A DNA stretch of 6,559 nt from an uncultured Oscillibacter sp. (lineage in GTDB: Bacteria; Bacillota; Clostridia; Oscillospirales; Oscillospiraceae). The position numbers and the translations under genes are program-made. Under the pieces are notes generated by a model, which ran no database searches, had not been told where the DNA came from, and saw only the letters and a program-made list of their open reading frames with translations. The stretch covers positions 1-6,559 of the forward strand of contig CAMNAE010000096.1 of NCBI GenBank assembly GCA_946530565.1, given 5' to 3'. This document shows positions 1 to 5,560 of this stretch, one piece after another. Every line of letters starts with the position of its first letter. Position 1 is the stretch's first letter.

Positions 1-1204
1 GCGCCGTATCCTCGCCGCTGATCGCCTTGATCTGGTACTCCTTCTGCAGGCGGTCATAGTTCTCTCCGAGCACCTTGCCCGAGATCAGACCGCGCCTTGT
101 GACCGGCGCCTTGCCGATCTGCTTTAAGATCAGGTTCTTCTTGAGGCTCCAGTTCATGGCAAGGCCCGTCGACTGCCGGTCCTCGGGGATGTGGGAGACA
201 TGCCGGCCGATGTAAAACGCAGGGTCGCGGTTCGTGACGTCCTCACCGTCGAGCGTGATCGTGCCGCTCTCGAGCGTTCTGAGTCCGGTCAGGACCTCGC
301 AGAGCTCGCGCTGGCCGTTTCCGTCGACGCCCGCAAGGCCGAGGATCTCGCCAGAGCGGATCGAGATGCTGAAGCGGTCGAGCGCGTCGACGCCCTTGTC
401 GTTTTTGACCGTGAGCGCCTTCGCCTCGAGGCGCACGTCTCCGGGCTCCTTTGTGACCGGCGGGAAGTGAAAGAGCACATCGCGCCCGACCATCATGCGG
501 CTCAGGTCGTCCTTCGTCACCGTCTCGTCGACGGTACGGCTCCCGATCAGCTTACCGTCGCGCAGGACCGTGACCTCGTCGACGATCGAGATGATCTCCT
601 CGAGCTTGTGCGTGATCAGGATGATCGACTTGCCGTCGTCGCGCATCTGGCGAAGCGTATCGAAAAAGGCCTCGGTCTCCTGCGGCGTCAGGACCGCGGT
701 CGGCTCGTCGAGGATCAGGATCTCGGCGCCCATATAGATCGCGGAGAGGATCTCGACGCGCTGCTGTTCGCCGACCGAGAGCTGCCAGATCCGGCTCATC
801 GGGTCGATGCCCATGCCGTAGCGGTCTGAGAGCTCCTGGAGCTCGGCGGCGGTCTGCTTCGTGTCGAGCAGGATCCCGCGGCGTGACTTCTTGCCGAGCA
901 TCACGTTCTCGGTGACCGTGAGCGGCCGGGCGAGCATGAAGTGCTGGTGCACCATGCCGATGCCGAGGCTGATCGCCTTCACGGGCGAGGTGATCTCCTC
1001 TTTCTGCCCGTTGATGAGGATCTCGCCCTCCTCCTGGCGGTAGAGCCCGTAGAGCACGTTCATGAGCGTGGTCTTGCCGGCGCCGTTTTCGCCGAGCAGA
1101 CCGTGGATCGAACCGCGCCTGAGGCGGAAATCCACATGGTCATTCGCCGCGACCCCATTGAAGATCTTTGTGATCCCCTTCATTTCCACGGCATAGGTTT
1201 CCAT
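1..1204 (-). CDS. BMP-type nucleoside/purine ABC importer, double-domain ATPase (3' end missing)
   Basis: This is the ATP-hydrolysing subunit of an ABC importer of the kind paired with BMP-family lipoproteins (YufO/NupO-like, COG3845 type), acting at the inner face of the membrane. 401 codons are visible; the family usually has about 500 residues, so roughly the last 100 lie beyond position 1. First domain: Walker A GENGAGKTT at residues 38-46, Q-loop Q87, signature LSVGEQQR at 142-149, Walker B ending in D166 with catalytic E167, and H-loop H199. A second ATPase-like domain starts near residue 257 with the degenerate P-loop GVDGNGQ at 292-298, normal for this family. The ATG at 1204 is chosen because GGAGG (1215-1211) lies 6 bases upstream; another ATG at 1209 is out of frame. 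It lies 87 bases downstream of the lipoprotein gene, behind a hairpin, so it is probably the second gene of that operon. The family call is firm; the substrate (nucleoside or nucleobase) is inferred from the partner lipoprotein and neighbouring ade. Confidence 0.93.
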   Translation of the reverse strand, partial: METYAVEMKGITKIFNGVAANDHVDFRLRRGSIHGLLGENGAGKTTLMNVLYGLYRQEEGEILINGQKEEITSPVKAISLGIGMVHQHFMLARPLTVTENVMLGKKSRRGILLDTKQTAAELQELSDRYGMGIDPMSRIWQLSVGEQQRVEILSAIYMGAEILILDEPTAVLTPQETEAFFDTLRQMRDDGKSIILITHKLEEIISIVDEVTVLRDGKLIGSRTVDETVTKDDLSRMMVGRDVLFHFPPVTKEPGDVRLEAKALTVKNDKGVDALDRFSISIRSGEILGLAGVDGNGQRELCEVLTGLRTLESGTITLDGEDVTNRDPAFYIGRHVSHIPEDRQSTGLAMNWSLKKNLILKQIGKAPVTRRGLISGKVLGENYDRLQKEYQIKAISGEDTA

Positions 1205-1224
1205 AGCATGCCTCCAATCTCAAA

Positions 1225-1252
1225 ACAGGGGCCTGCCGAAACAGGCCCCTGT
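1225..1252 (-). terminator. Intercistronic hairpin between lipoprotein and ATPase genes
   Basis: A perfect 11-bp stem (ACAGGGGCCTG against CAGGCCCCTGT) closes a 6-base loop. Read on the transcribed minus strand it is followed by only four T's, counting the last base of the stem, and then by the ATPase ribosome binding site about 10 bases away. The short T-run suggests partial termination or a 3'-end block against exonucleases rather than a full stop. Such elements commonly let the binding-protein gene be expressed more than the membrane and ATPase genes of an ABC operon. The stem is certain; its role is inferred. Confidence 0.7.
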
Positions 1253-1291
1253 GCGCAAGGTGATTTCAGGAAATTGCGGGAAGTGCGGGGA

Positions 1292-2422
1292 TCAGACCTC
1301 GGGCAGGTCGATCGCGTCCTGGCCGAGCTTCTCGTAGACGTCGGCGATCGTGGCGAGCTCGTCCTCGGTGAGGCGGCCCTTGGTGTCGTTGATGTCGGTC
1401 ATGGAGAGGCCGCCGTTGGCGACGTTGATCATGATGACGTCCTTGGTGTCGGAGAAGAAGCTGCCGTCCTTGATGGAGGCGAAGATGTTCTCAAGCGCGT
1501 TGCCCCACTCATACTGGAGACCGGAGAGCACGTTCTGCGGCGCGAGGGGCAGCTGGTCCTCGACATTGCCGAGAACATACTGATCCTTTTCTTCGGCGGC
1601 CTGGACAACACCGAGGCCGATGCCGTCGCCGGAGTGCCAGATCACGTCGACGCCGGAGTCATACATGCCGATGGCCGCCTCATAGGCGCCGGTCGTGTCG
1701 TTCCAGTCGCCGGTGTAGACCTCCTGGATCTCAATGTCGGGGTTGATGGACTTGGCGCCGGCCTTGAAGCCCTCGTGGCCGCGGGTGATCTCGGAGCCCT
1801 CGCCGCCGCCGATGACGCCGATCTTGTTGGACTCGGTCGCAAGCGCGGCGATCACGCCCATCAGGTAGCCGCCGGCCTCGAGCTGAACGTCGTACTGGGC
1901 GGAGTTGCGCTGATAGCCGACACCGCAGCCGAGCAGGAAGCAGGCGTCAGGATACTGCTGGGCGACCGTGTTGACGGGCTCGGAGAACTGATAGCCGTGA
2001 CCGATGATCACATCGTAGCCGGAGTCGGCATACTCGATCAGGGTGGGCTCGATGTCGGCGACGTCGTAGACATTCTCGACGACGGTGAGCTCGATCTCAT
2101 CGCTGTGGGCGTTGTAGTAGTCGTTCATGCCGCGGTACATGGCCTGGTTGAAGGAGACGTCGTCCTTCTTGCCGGGGAGCACGAGCGCGACCTTCATGGG
2201 CTCGGTCTTCTCCTCAGCGGGTGCGGGCGTGGAGGCAGCGGGTGCGGAGGCTGCGGGCGTGGAAGCGGCCGGTGCGGAGGAAGAGGCCGCGGGCGTGGAG
2301 GCGCTGCCGGAGGAGGAACCGCCGGAGGAGGAACCGCCGGAGGAGCTGCCGCCGCAGCCTGCGAGCGCGGAGACGATCAGCGCGGACGCAAGGCCGAGTG
2401 AGAAAAGCTTTTTCATGTTCAT
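1292..2422 (-). CDS. BMP-family substrate-binding lipoprotein of an ABC importer (nucleoside/purine-type)
   Basis: This is a membrane-anchored extracellular receptor that captures substrate for the ABC importer encoded next. Of its 376 residues, 1-22 form a lipoprotein signal peptide (charged MNMKK, hydrophobic core, lipobox L20-A21-G22 before C23). Residues 24-75 are a disordered linker: GGSSS repeats, then Ala/Pro/Ser/Thr. The folded part starts near residue 76 and carries BMP (PF02608, PnrA/Med-like) signs: D88 followed by SFNQ near the start, a VIGGGEG strand, GFKAGAKSINP, and the GVDVIWHSGDGIGLGVVQAA stretch. The ATG at 2422 is chosen because AAAGGA (2437-2432) sits 9 bases upstream and it puts the signal peptide at the N terminus. 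An upstream in-frame start at 2464 would add 14 residues ahead of the signal, and the next ATG (2416) lies too far from the ribosome site. BMP proteins with this architecture usually bind purine nucleosides; the adjacent deaminase supports a purine ligand, but the exact ligand is not shown. Confidence 0.93.
   Translation of the reverse strand: MNMKKLFSLGLASALIVSALAGCGGSSSGGSSSGGSSSGSASTPAASSSAPAASTPAASAPAASTPAPAEEKTEPMKVALVLPGKKDDVSFNQAMYRGMNDYYNAHSDEIELTVVENVYDVADIEPTLIEYADSGYDVIIGHGYQFSEPVNTVAQQYPDACFLLGCGVGYQRNSAQYDVQLEAGGYLMGVIAALATESNKIGVIGGGEGSEITRGHEGFKAGAKSINPDIEIQEVYTGDWNDTTGAYEAAIGMYDSGVDVIWHSGDGIGLGVVQAAEEKDQYVLGNVEDQLPLAPQNVLSGLQYEWGNALENIFASIKDGSFFSDTKDVIMINVANGGLSMTDINDTKGRLTEDELATIADVYEKLGQDAIDLPEV
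2219..2353 (-). repeat. In-gene low-complexity repeats encoding the lipoprotein linker
   Basis: Two adjoining repeat types lie inside the lipoprotein gene. At 2309-2353 a 15-base unit encoding GGSSS occurs three times, nearly identical at the DNA level. At 2219-2293 a looser unit of about 30 bases encodes variations of PAASTPAASA. Together they make the flexible tether between lipid anchor and binding domain. Repeats like this can gain or lose units by slippage in frame, because each unit is a multiple of three. Confidence 0.8.
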
Positions 2423-2472
2423 GGGGATCAATCCTTTCATCTTCAATGGGTTCGGTTGCCGCAAGAGACGTT

Positions 2473-2487
2473 CAGGCAGTTCGCCTG
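2473..2487 (-). other. 5'-proximal mRNA hairpin of the lipoprotein transcript
   Basis: CAGGC and GCCTG form a perfect 5-bp stem around a 5-base loop. If the predicted promoter at 2495-2523 is right, transcription starts near 2488, which puts this stem at the very 5' end of the mRNA. Hairpins there are known to slow mRNA decay. The stem is short and could be incidental. Confidence 0.35.
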
Positions 2488-2494
2488 CGTAATA

Positions 2495-2523
2495 AAAATA
2501 TCATATACTTTATTAAAAAGCAA
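2495..2523 (-). promoter_or_regulatory. Candidate sigma-A promoter for the lipoprotein-ATPase operon
   Basis: On the minus strand TTGCTT (2523-2518) and TATTTT (2500-2495) are separated by 17 bases. This lies in a strikingly AT-rich island (about 2490-2580) between GC-rich genes and would give a 5' leader of about 65 bases. A second -10-like TATGAT overlaps the spacer but has no good -35. No convincing terminator for ade is seen in 2423-2597, so read-through from ade may add to this promoter. Confidence 0.45.
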
Positions 2524-2597
2524 TTCATTTGTGTCAGATTGGGTGTCTCATTTGAGTTTTAATACATTTTATCAAGCTGTTGTCTGATATTCCGCGT

Positions 2598-4361
2598 TCA
2601 AATTTCCACCTCGATCAGCTCATGGGCGAGCACGTCGACGAGGCCGAGGTCTGTGAGCCCGAGCTCGGGCACCGTCGGGAGTGAAATGAAGCTCAATGCC
2701 ATATACGGCGCCGTCGCGGTGCAGCCGAGCGCCTCGGCCGCAGCGTTCATCTTCGAAAGCTGTACGGCGACCTCATCCGCCGGCAGATCGCTCATGAGTC
2801 CGCCGAGCGGCAGGGCCATCGAGGCGGTCACTTTCCCGCCGCAGGCCGCCGAGAGCCCGCCGCTGATCCGCGCGACCTCGTTGACCGCCGCGGCCATGTC
2901 GGCATCGTTCGTGCCGACGCAGACGATGTTGTGGTGGTCGTGCGAGGTCGAAAAGGCCATCGCACCGCGCTTTAAGCCAAAGCCCTTCAAAAAGCCGACG
3001 CCCACACCGCCGGTCTTGCCGTAGCGCTCGACGACCGCGATCTTGATGATGTCCCGGGCGGGATCGTTTTGAATGAGCCCGCCCGTCACCGGAAGCGTTT
3101 CGACCGAGGCGGTGTTGATGATCTGGCGGTCGATCGTGTTGATGACGCGCACACGCGCCTCGTTTTCCGTCGGGTCCTTTGCGGCCTTTTCAAAGCTCGC
3201 CGCGGTGATCGGGTTTTTCAGATGCACGGTGTGGCGGATCCAGTCGGGGTAATCGGAGACGGGGCAGTCCGAAGTGAGCGCGCCGCCGCTCGCGACGAGC
3301 CTTCCCTCGAAGTACACGCTCTCGGGCTCGATGTGCCTTATGTCCCGCACGAGCAGGATGTCGGCCAGGCGCCCCGGCGCGATGCTGCCCCACTCGTCTT
3401 CGTATCTGAAATGCTTGGCGGCGTTGACCGTCGCGGCCTTGATCGCCTGCATCGGCGTAAGACCCAGCTCGATCGAGCGGTTCACGTTGTAATTGATGTG
3501 ACCCTCGCGTCGCACGTCGTCGATATGCTTGTCGTCGGTGCAGAAGAGGAAGTTGTCAAGCTCCATGTGTCCCGCGATCGCGCCGGAGATGAGCGCGTCG
3601 AGATTGCGCTCAGAACTCCCCTCCCGCACGAGCACGCTCATGCCGCAGCGAAGCCGCGCGAGCGCTTCCTCCGCCGTAACGCACTCGTGATCGTCGGAGA
3701 TGCCGGCGGATGCATACACGTTGAGCTCCTGCCCCATGCGGCCGATCGCATGGCCGTTGATGATCTTGCGCTTTTTCAGCGTGTCTTCGATCTTGTGCAG
3801 GTACTCGTCTTTCACAAACAGGATCTTCGACGGGTCAAGCTCGCCGAGGCTGATGCTGTTCTCCCAGTTCATGATCTGCGCGACGGCCTCGGCGTCCAGC
3901 ACCGCGCCGGTCGTCTCGAGGCCCGGCGCCGTCGGCACGCGGGAGGAGACCTCGATCAAAAGCCTGCAGGGCAGGCGACTTGCGGACTTGAGCATCTCGC
4001 GAAGCCCCGCCTCGCCGGCAACGTTCGCGATCTCCATGAGATCCGCGCAGAGCGTCGTCGTCCCGCGCGGGACCACGACGGTCGCGAGCGCCTCGGGCGA
4101 GAGCATCGTCGTCTCAAAGTGCATGTGCGTATCCACGAGCCCGGGCAGGGCAAAAAGCCCATGGCAGTCGACCGTCTCCTTCGCCTCGAGCTTTGCCTCG
4201 GGGTCGATCGAGACGACGCGTTTCCCGTAAATGTAAATATCGGTTTCATAGATCTCGCCGGACCAGACGTTGACGAGCTGCACGCCCGCAAGCTTTCGGT
4301 CGCAGGGCCGACGGCCGAGGCCGACCTCGATAAGCGTTTTGATCTCTTCAAATGTGCGCAC
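2598..4361 (-). CDS. ade: Adenine deaminase (adenine to hypoxanthine + ammonia)
   Basis: This is a cytoplasmic amidohydrolase of the Ade/AdeC family (COG1001), acting in purine salvage on adenine. At 587 residues it has full family length. Metal-site and family motifs, in order: D77-T-H79-M-H81 after the first strand; ADLMEIANV at 106-114; the LGE motif with E174, the likely metal-bridging glutamate; GH204; SDDHE at 222-226; LVREGSS near 244-250; TDDKH at 275-279 and EGHIN at 286-290. The family's C-terminal domain is also present: SHDHHN at 473-478, GGKVTASMALPLGGLMSD near 508-525, and PELGLTDLGLVDV near the end. The start is GTG at 4361, with AAGGAGG (4377-4371) 9 bases upstream. It lies 97 bases downstream of merR and has its own strong promoter. 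Oddities: the usual ESSM and DPHEIANV motifs read ETTM and DLMEIANV. The family call is firm; adenine as the substrate is likely but less certain because of those changes. Confidence 0.92.
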   Translation of the reverse strand: MRTFEEIKTLIEVGLGRRPCDRKLAGVQLVNVWSGEIYETDIYIYGKRVVSIDPEAKLEAKETVDCHGLFALPGLVDTHMHFETTMLSPEALATVVVPRGTTTLCADLMEIANVAGEAGLREMLKSASRLPCRLLIEVSSRVPTAPGLETTGAVLDAEAVAQIMNWENSISLGELDPSKILFVKDEYLHKIEDTLKKRKIINGHAIGRMGQELNVYASAGISDDHECVTAEEALARLRCGMSVLVREGSSERNLDALISGAIAGHMELDNFLFCTDDKHIDDVRREGHINYNVNRSIELGLTPMQAIKAATVNAAKHFRYEDEWGSIAPGRLADILLVRDIRHIEPESVYFEGRLVASGGALTSDCPVSDYPDWIRHTVHLKNPITAASFEKAAKDPTENEARVRVINTIDRQIINTASVETLPVTGGLIQNDPARDIIKIAVVERYGKTGGVGVGFLKGFGLKRGAMAFSTSHDHHNIVCVGTNDADMAAAVNEVARISGGLSAACGGKVTASMALPLGGLMSDLPADEVAVQLSKMNAAAEALGCTATAPYMALSFISLPTVPELGLTDLGLVDVLAHELIEVEI

Positions 4362-4410
4362 GGAAAGAAGCCTCCTTCGCTTGATGTTCTTTGCGGGGTC
4401 ATCCAGTCGG

Positions 4411-4439
4411 ATTATAGCATTTTTGTACCAGCCTGTACA
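4411..4439 (-). promoter_or_regulatory. Extended -10 promoter of ade
   Basis: On the minus strand a consensus -10 TATAAT (4416-4411) is preceded directly by TGC, giving an extended -10. It is spaced 17 bases from the -35 TGTACA (4439-4434), which matches TTGACA at four of six positions. Transcription would start near 4404, leaving about 43 bases before the ade GTG. This is the best sigma-A promoter match in the window, and it suggests ade is not simply dependent on merR transcription. Confidence 0.75.
4424..4439. promoter_or_regulatory. Inverted repeat over the ade -35: candidate operator
   Basis: A perfect inverted repeat, TGTAC-N6-GTACA, covers the -35 hexamer and part of the spacer of the ade promoter. 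The half-sites are 11 bases apart centre to centre, about one helical turn, as expected for a dimeric DNA-binding protein. Its position would block RNA polymerase, suggesting repression. Which protein binds is unknown. It does not resemble the candidate MerR-controlled spacer at 5340-5358, so the neighbouring MerR is not an obvious partner. Confidence 0.5.
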
Positions 4440-4458
4440 GAGAGAATCTGCGCCGTTT

Positions 4459-5289
4459 TCAGTTCAGAGGCTCGACCCGCGTGAAGACCTGCGTCACGTA
4501 CTGCTCTTTGAAAAACACTGTGAACACGTCCGCGAGATTCAGTAAAAACGTCCTTCCCACGCAGCGGCGCTTTGAGCGCTCGGCAAAGCGTGCGAGCTTT
4601 ATCAGCGTGTCGACGATCGTCGCCTTGCTCCCGCGGTGCAGGCAGCTCAGATACTCCCCGGGCGGCAGCATCTCGAAGTTCTGCCCCTCCACGCGCTCCG
4701 AGACGAAGCTGAAGAGCTCCGCGCTCTCCTCCGGCGCGATGCGGCTTAAGGTCGGCAAAAGCATCCCGATCGGGATCTTGTCGGCCGCCGGCAGCGCGTC
4801 GCAGGCGTCGAGATGCCGGCAGAGCTCCGCGATGTCGAGCTCGTCGGAGGCCGCGAGGTCGACCGGCTGGATCGGCGTTTTGACGATGAAACGCGGTGAC
4901 GGCATATTCTCAAAATGCGGCGGGATGTTCGCCTCGTTATAGGCGTAGTCGTAGTTGCTGCGGATGCGGCGCATCTGCCGCACGGCCTTTTCCATCTCGC
5001 GCCGCTTCTCCTCGAGCCTCTTCTCGCTCTCCTCCAGGATCTCCGGGAACATCGAGATCTCCTTGTGGTAGAGATAGTCCTCGATCTCGGTGAGGTTGCA
5101 GCCGCTCTGCTTTAAAAGGCTGATCATCTGGAAGGTGAGCACCTGATCCGACGTATACTCCCGGTAGCGGTTCGACGGGTTGCGCGTCGGCTTGATCAGC
5201 TTCATGTCCTGGTAGTGAAACAGTGTATCCTTCGTCGTATGACAGACCTCGGCAAATTCGCCAATGGTGAACCTTTTCTGGTTGTTCAT
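4459..5289 (-). CDS. MerR-family transcriptional regulator with GyrI/BmrR-like effector domain
   Basis: This 276-residue DNA-binding regulator starts with a MerR winged helix: FTIGEFAEV helix-turn-helix from residue 7, TKDTLFHYQDMKLIKP at 19-34, and the wing N40-RYREYT. A charged dimerisation coiled coil follows at about 85-112, rich in Glu, Arg and Lys. From about residue 131 the protein looks like the small-molecule-binding domain of BmrR-like regulators (FIVKTPIQP near 134-142, LPPGEYLSCLHRGS at 208-221), though the middle is poorly recognisable. The ATG at 5289 has GAAAGG 9 bases upstream. It is divergent from the ABC ATPase at 5561, whose promoter has the 19-base spacer that MerR proteins typically act on, so control of that transporter and of its own gene is the likely job. 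No N-terminal or wing cysteine pattern of metal sensors was seen, which favours an organic ligand. The ligand is unknown; a purine or nucleoside is only a guess from neighbours. Confidence 0.9.
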   Translation of the reverse strand: MNNQKRFTIGEFAEVCHTTKDTLFHYQDMKLIKPTRNPSNRYREYTSDQVLTFQMISLLKQSGCNLTEIEDYLYHKEISMFPEILEESEKRLEEKRREMEKAVRQMRRIRSNYDYAYNEANIPPHFENMPSPRFIVKTPIQPVDLAASDELDIAELCRHLDACDALPAADKIPIGMLLPTLSRIAPEESAELFSFVSERVEGQNFEMLPPGEYLSCLHRGSKATIVDTLIKLARFAERSKRRCVGRTFLLNLADVFTVFFKEQYVTQVFTRVEPLN

Positions 5290-5333
5290 AAAGGCCGACC
5301 TTTCTTTTGCTCAAAAGTTATCAAAACTTCTAC

Positions 5334-5364
5334 TTGACTATTGGGTAGCCCCATCCTTTACGAT
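5334..5364 (+). promoter_or_regulatory. MerR-type 19-bp-spacer promoter for the right-hand ABC operon
   Basis: A good -35 TTGACT (5334-5339) is followed by a 19-base spacer and a weaker -10 TACGAT (5359-5364). A spacer of 19-20 bases is too long for normal initiation and is the hallmark of promoters that MerR proteins activate by twisting the DNA. The spacer holds a short dyad, TGGG (5342-5345) and CCCA (5350-5353), slightly off centre. The start point would be near 5371. The weak dyad keeps confidence moderate, but the location between merR and its divergent neighbour fits well. Confidence 0.6.
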
Positions 5365-5391
5365 TCTAACAGATACTACCTTTCAAATCAA
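5363..5391 (-). promoter_or_regulatory. Sigma-A promoter of merR
   Basis: On the minus strand TTGATT (5391-5386) and TAGAAT (5368-5363) are separated by 17 bases; the -10 matches the consensus at five of six positions. Transcription would begin near 5356, inside the spacer of the divergent promoter at 5334-5364, leaving a leader of about 65 bases before merR. A regulator bound at that spacer would sit on the merR start point, the usual layout for MerR autorepression. Confidence 0.6.
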
Positions 5392-5420
5392 CCGTTTTCC
5401 GCTCCATTCACGTAAAAGCC

Positions 5421-5459
5421 GCGCCAAAGGCTGCCGTGATCTTCCGGTTGCAAAGGCGC
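5421..5459 (+). promoter_or_regulatory. Alternative (antiterminator-like) hairpin in the ABC leader RNA
   Basis: GCGCC (5421-5425) pairs with GGCGC (5455-5459). Inside, an A-rich internal loop (AAAG facing AAA) leads to a second helix, 5430-5436 with 5445-5451, that has one U-U mismatch and one G-U pair. Bases 5455-5459 are also the core of the left arm of the terminator at 5452-5487, so the two folds exclude each other. That is the architecture of a riboswitch or attenuator. I could not match the sequence to a riboswitch class I know, so the sensed signal is open. Confidence 0.5.
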
Positions 5460-5497
5460 CTCGACTGACTGCCAGTTGGGCGCTTTTATCGTTTTTT
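5452..5497 (+). terminator. Intrinsic terminator in the 5' leader of the ABC operon (attenuator)
   Basis: The left arm 5452-5460 (AAAGGCGCC) pairs with 5479-5487 (GGCGCTTTT), and 5462-5467 (CGACTG) pairs with 5473-5478 (CAGTTG) around the loop ACTGC. This makes about 15 bp with two G-U pairs and one bulged T at 5461. Downstream come four T's within the stem end and a T6 run at 5492-5497. No plus-strand gene lies upstream in the window for it to serve; it stands about 65 bases before the ATPase start and after the predicted promoter, so it most likely acts as a conditional stop. Confidence 0.72.
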
Positions 5498-5560
5498 CGC
5501 CCCGTTTGTTCACTAAAACCATTGAAAGACTTTCCGGAGTACCGCCAGGGAGGAGACTTT

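Noticed and set aside
1207..1209. ATG at 1209 as start of the left ATPase gene
   Set aside because: It is out of frame with the ATPase and too close to the ribosome site; the ATG at 1204 is in frame.
941..2401. Long plus-strand open frame of 486 codons
   Set aside because: It lies antisense to the start of the left ATPase gene and to most of the BMP lipoprotein gene. Its composition is the Ala/Asp/Gly/Val-rich pattern produced by reading GC-rich genes backwards, and it has no recognisable domain.
2423..2464. Upstream start at 2464 for the lipoprotein gene
   Set aside because: It would place 14 extra residues before a well-formed lipoprotein signal; the ATG at 2422 has the AAAGGA ribosome site at proper spacing.
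2547..2560. Plus-strand hairpin CTCA/TGAG followed by TTTT
   Set aside because: It is a 4-bp stem with a 2-base loop, too weak for a terminator, and no plus-strand gene ends there.
2579..2597. Possible ade terminator just after its stop codon (TATCA/TGATA)
   Set aside because: It is only a 5-bp AT-rich stem with a 10-base loop and lacks a convincing T-run.
4441..4458. Terminator for merR
   Set aside because: Only a 4-bp CAGA/TCTG pairing without a T-run; read-through into ade remains possible.
3069..4484. Long plus-strand open frame of 471 codons
   Set aside because: It is antisense to adenine deaminase, rich in His, Arg, Asp and Val in the manner of a GC shadow frame, and shows no family motif.
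5371..5560. Known purine-type or other named riboswitch in the leader
   Set aside because: I searched by eye for the conserved cores of classes I know and found none; only the attenuator architecture is supported.
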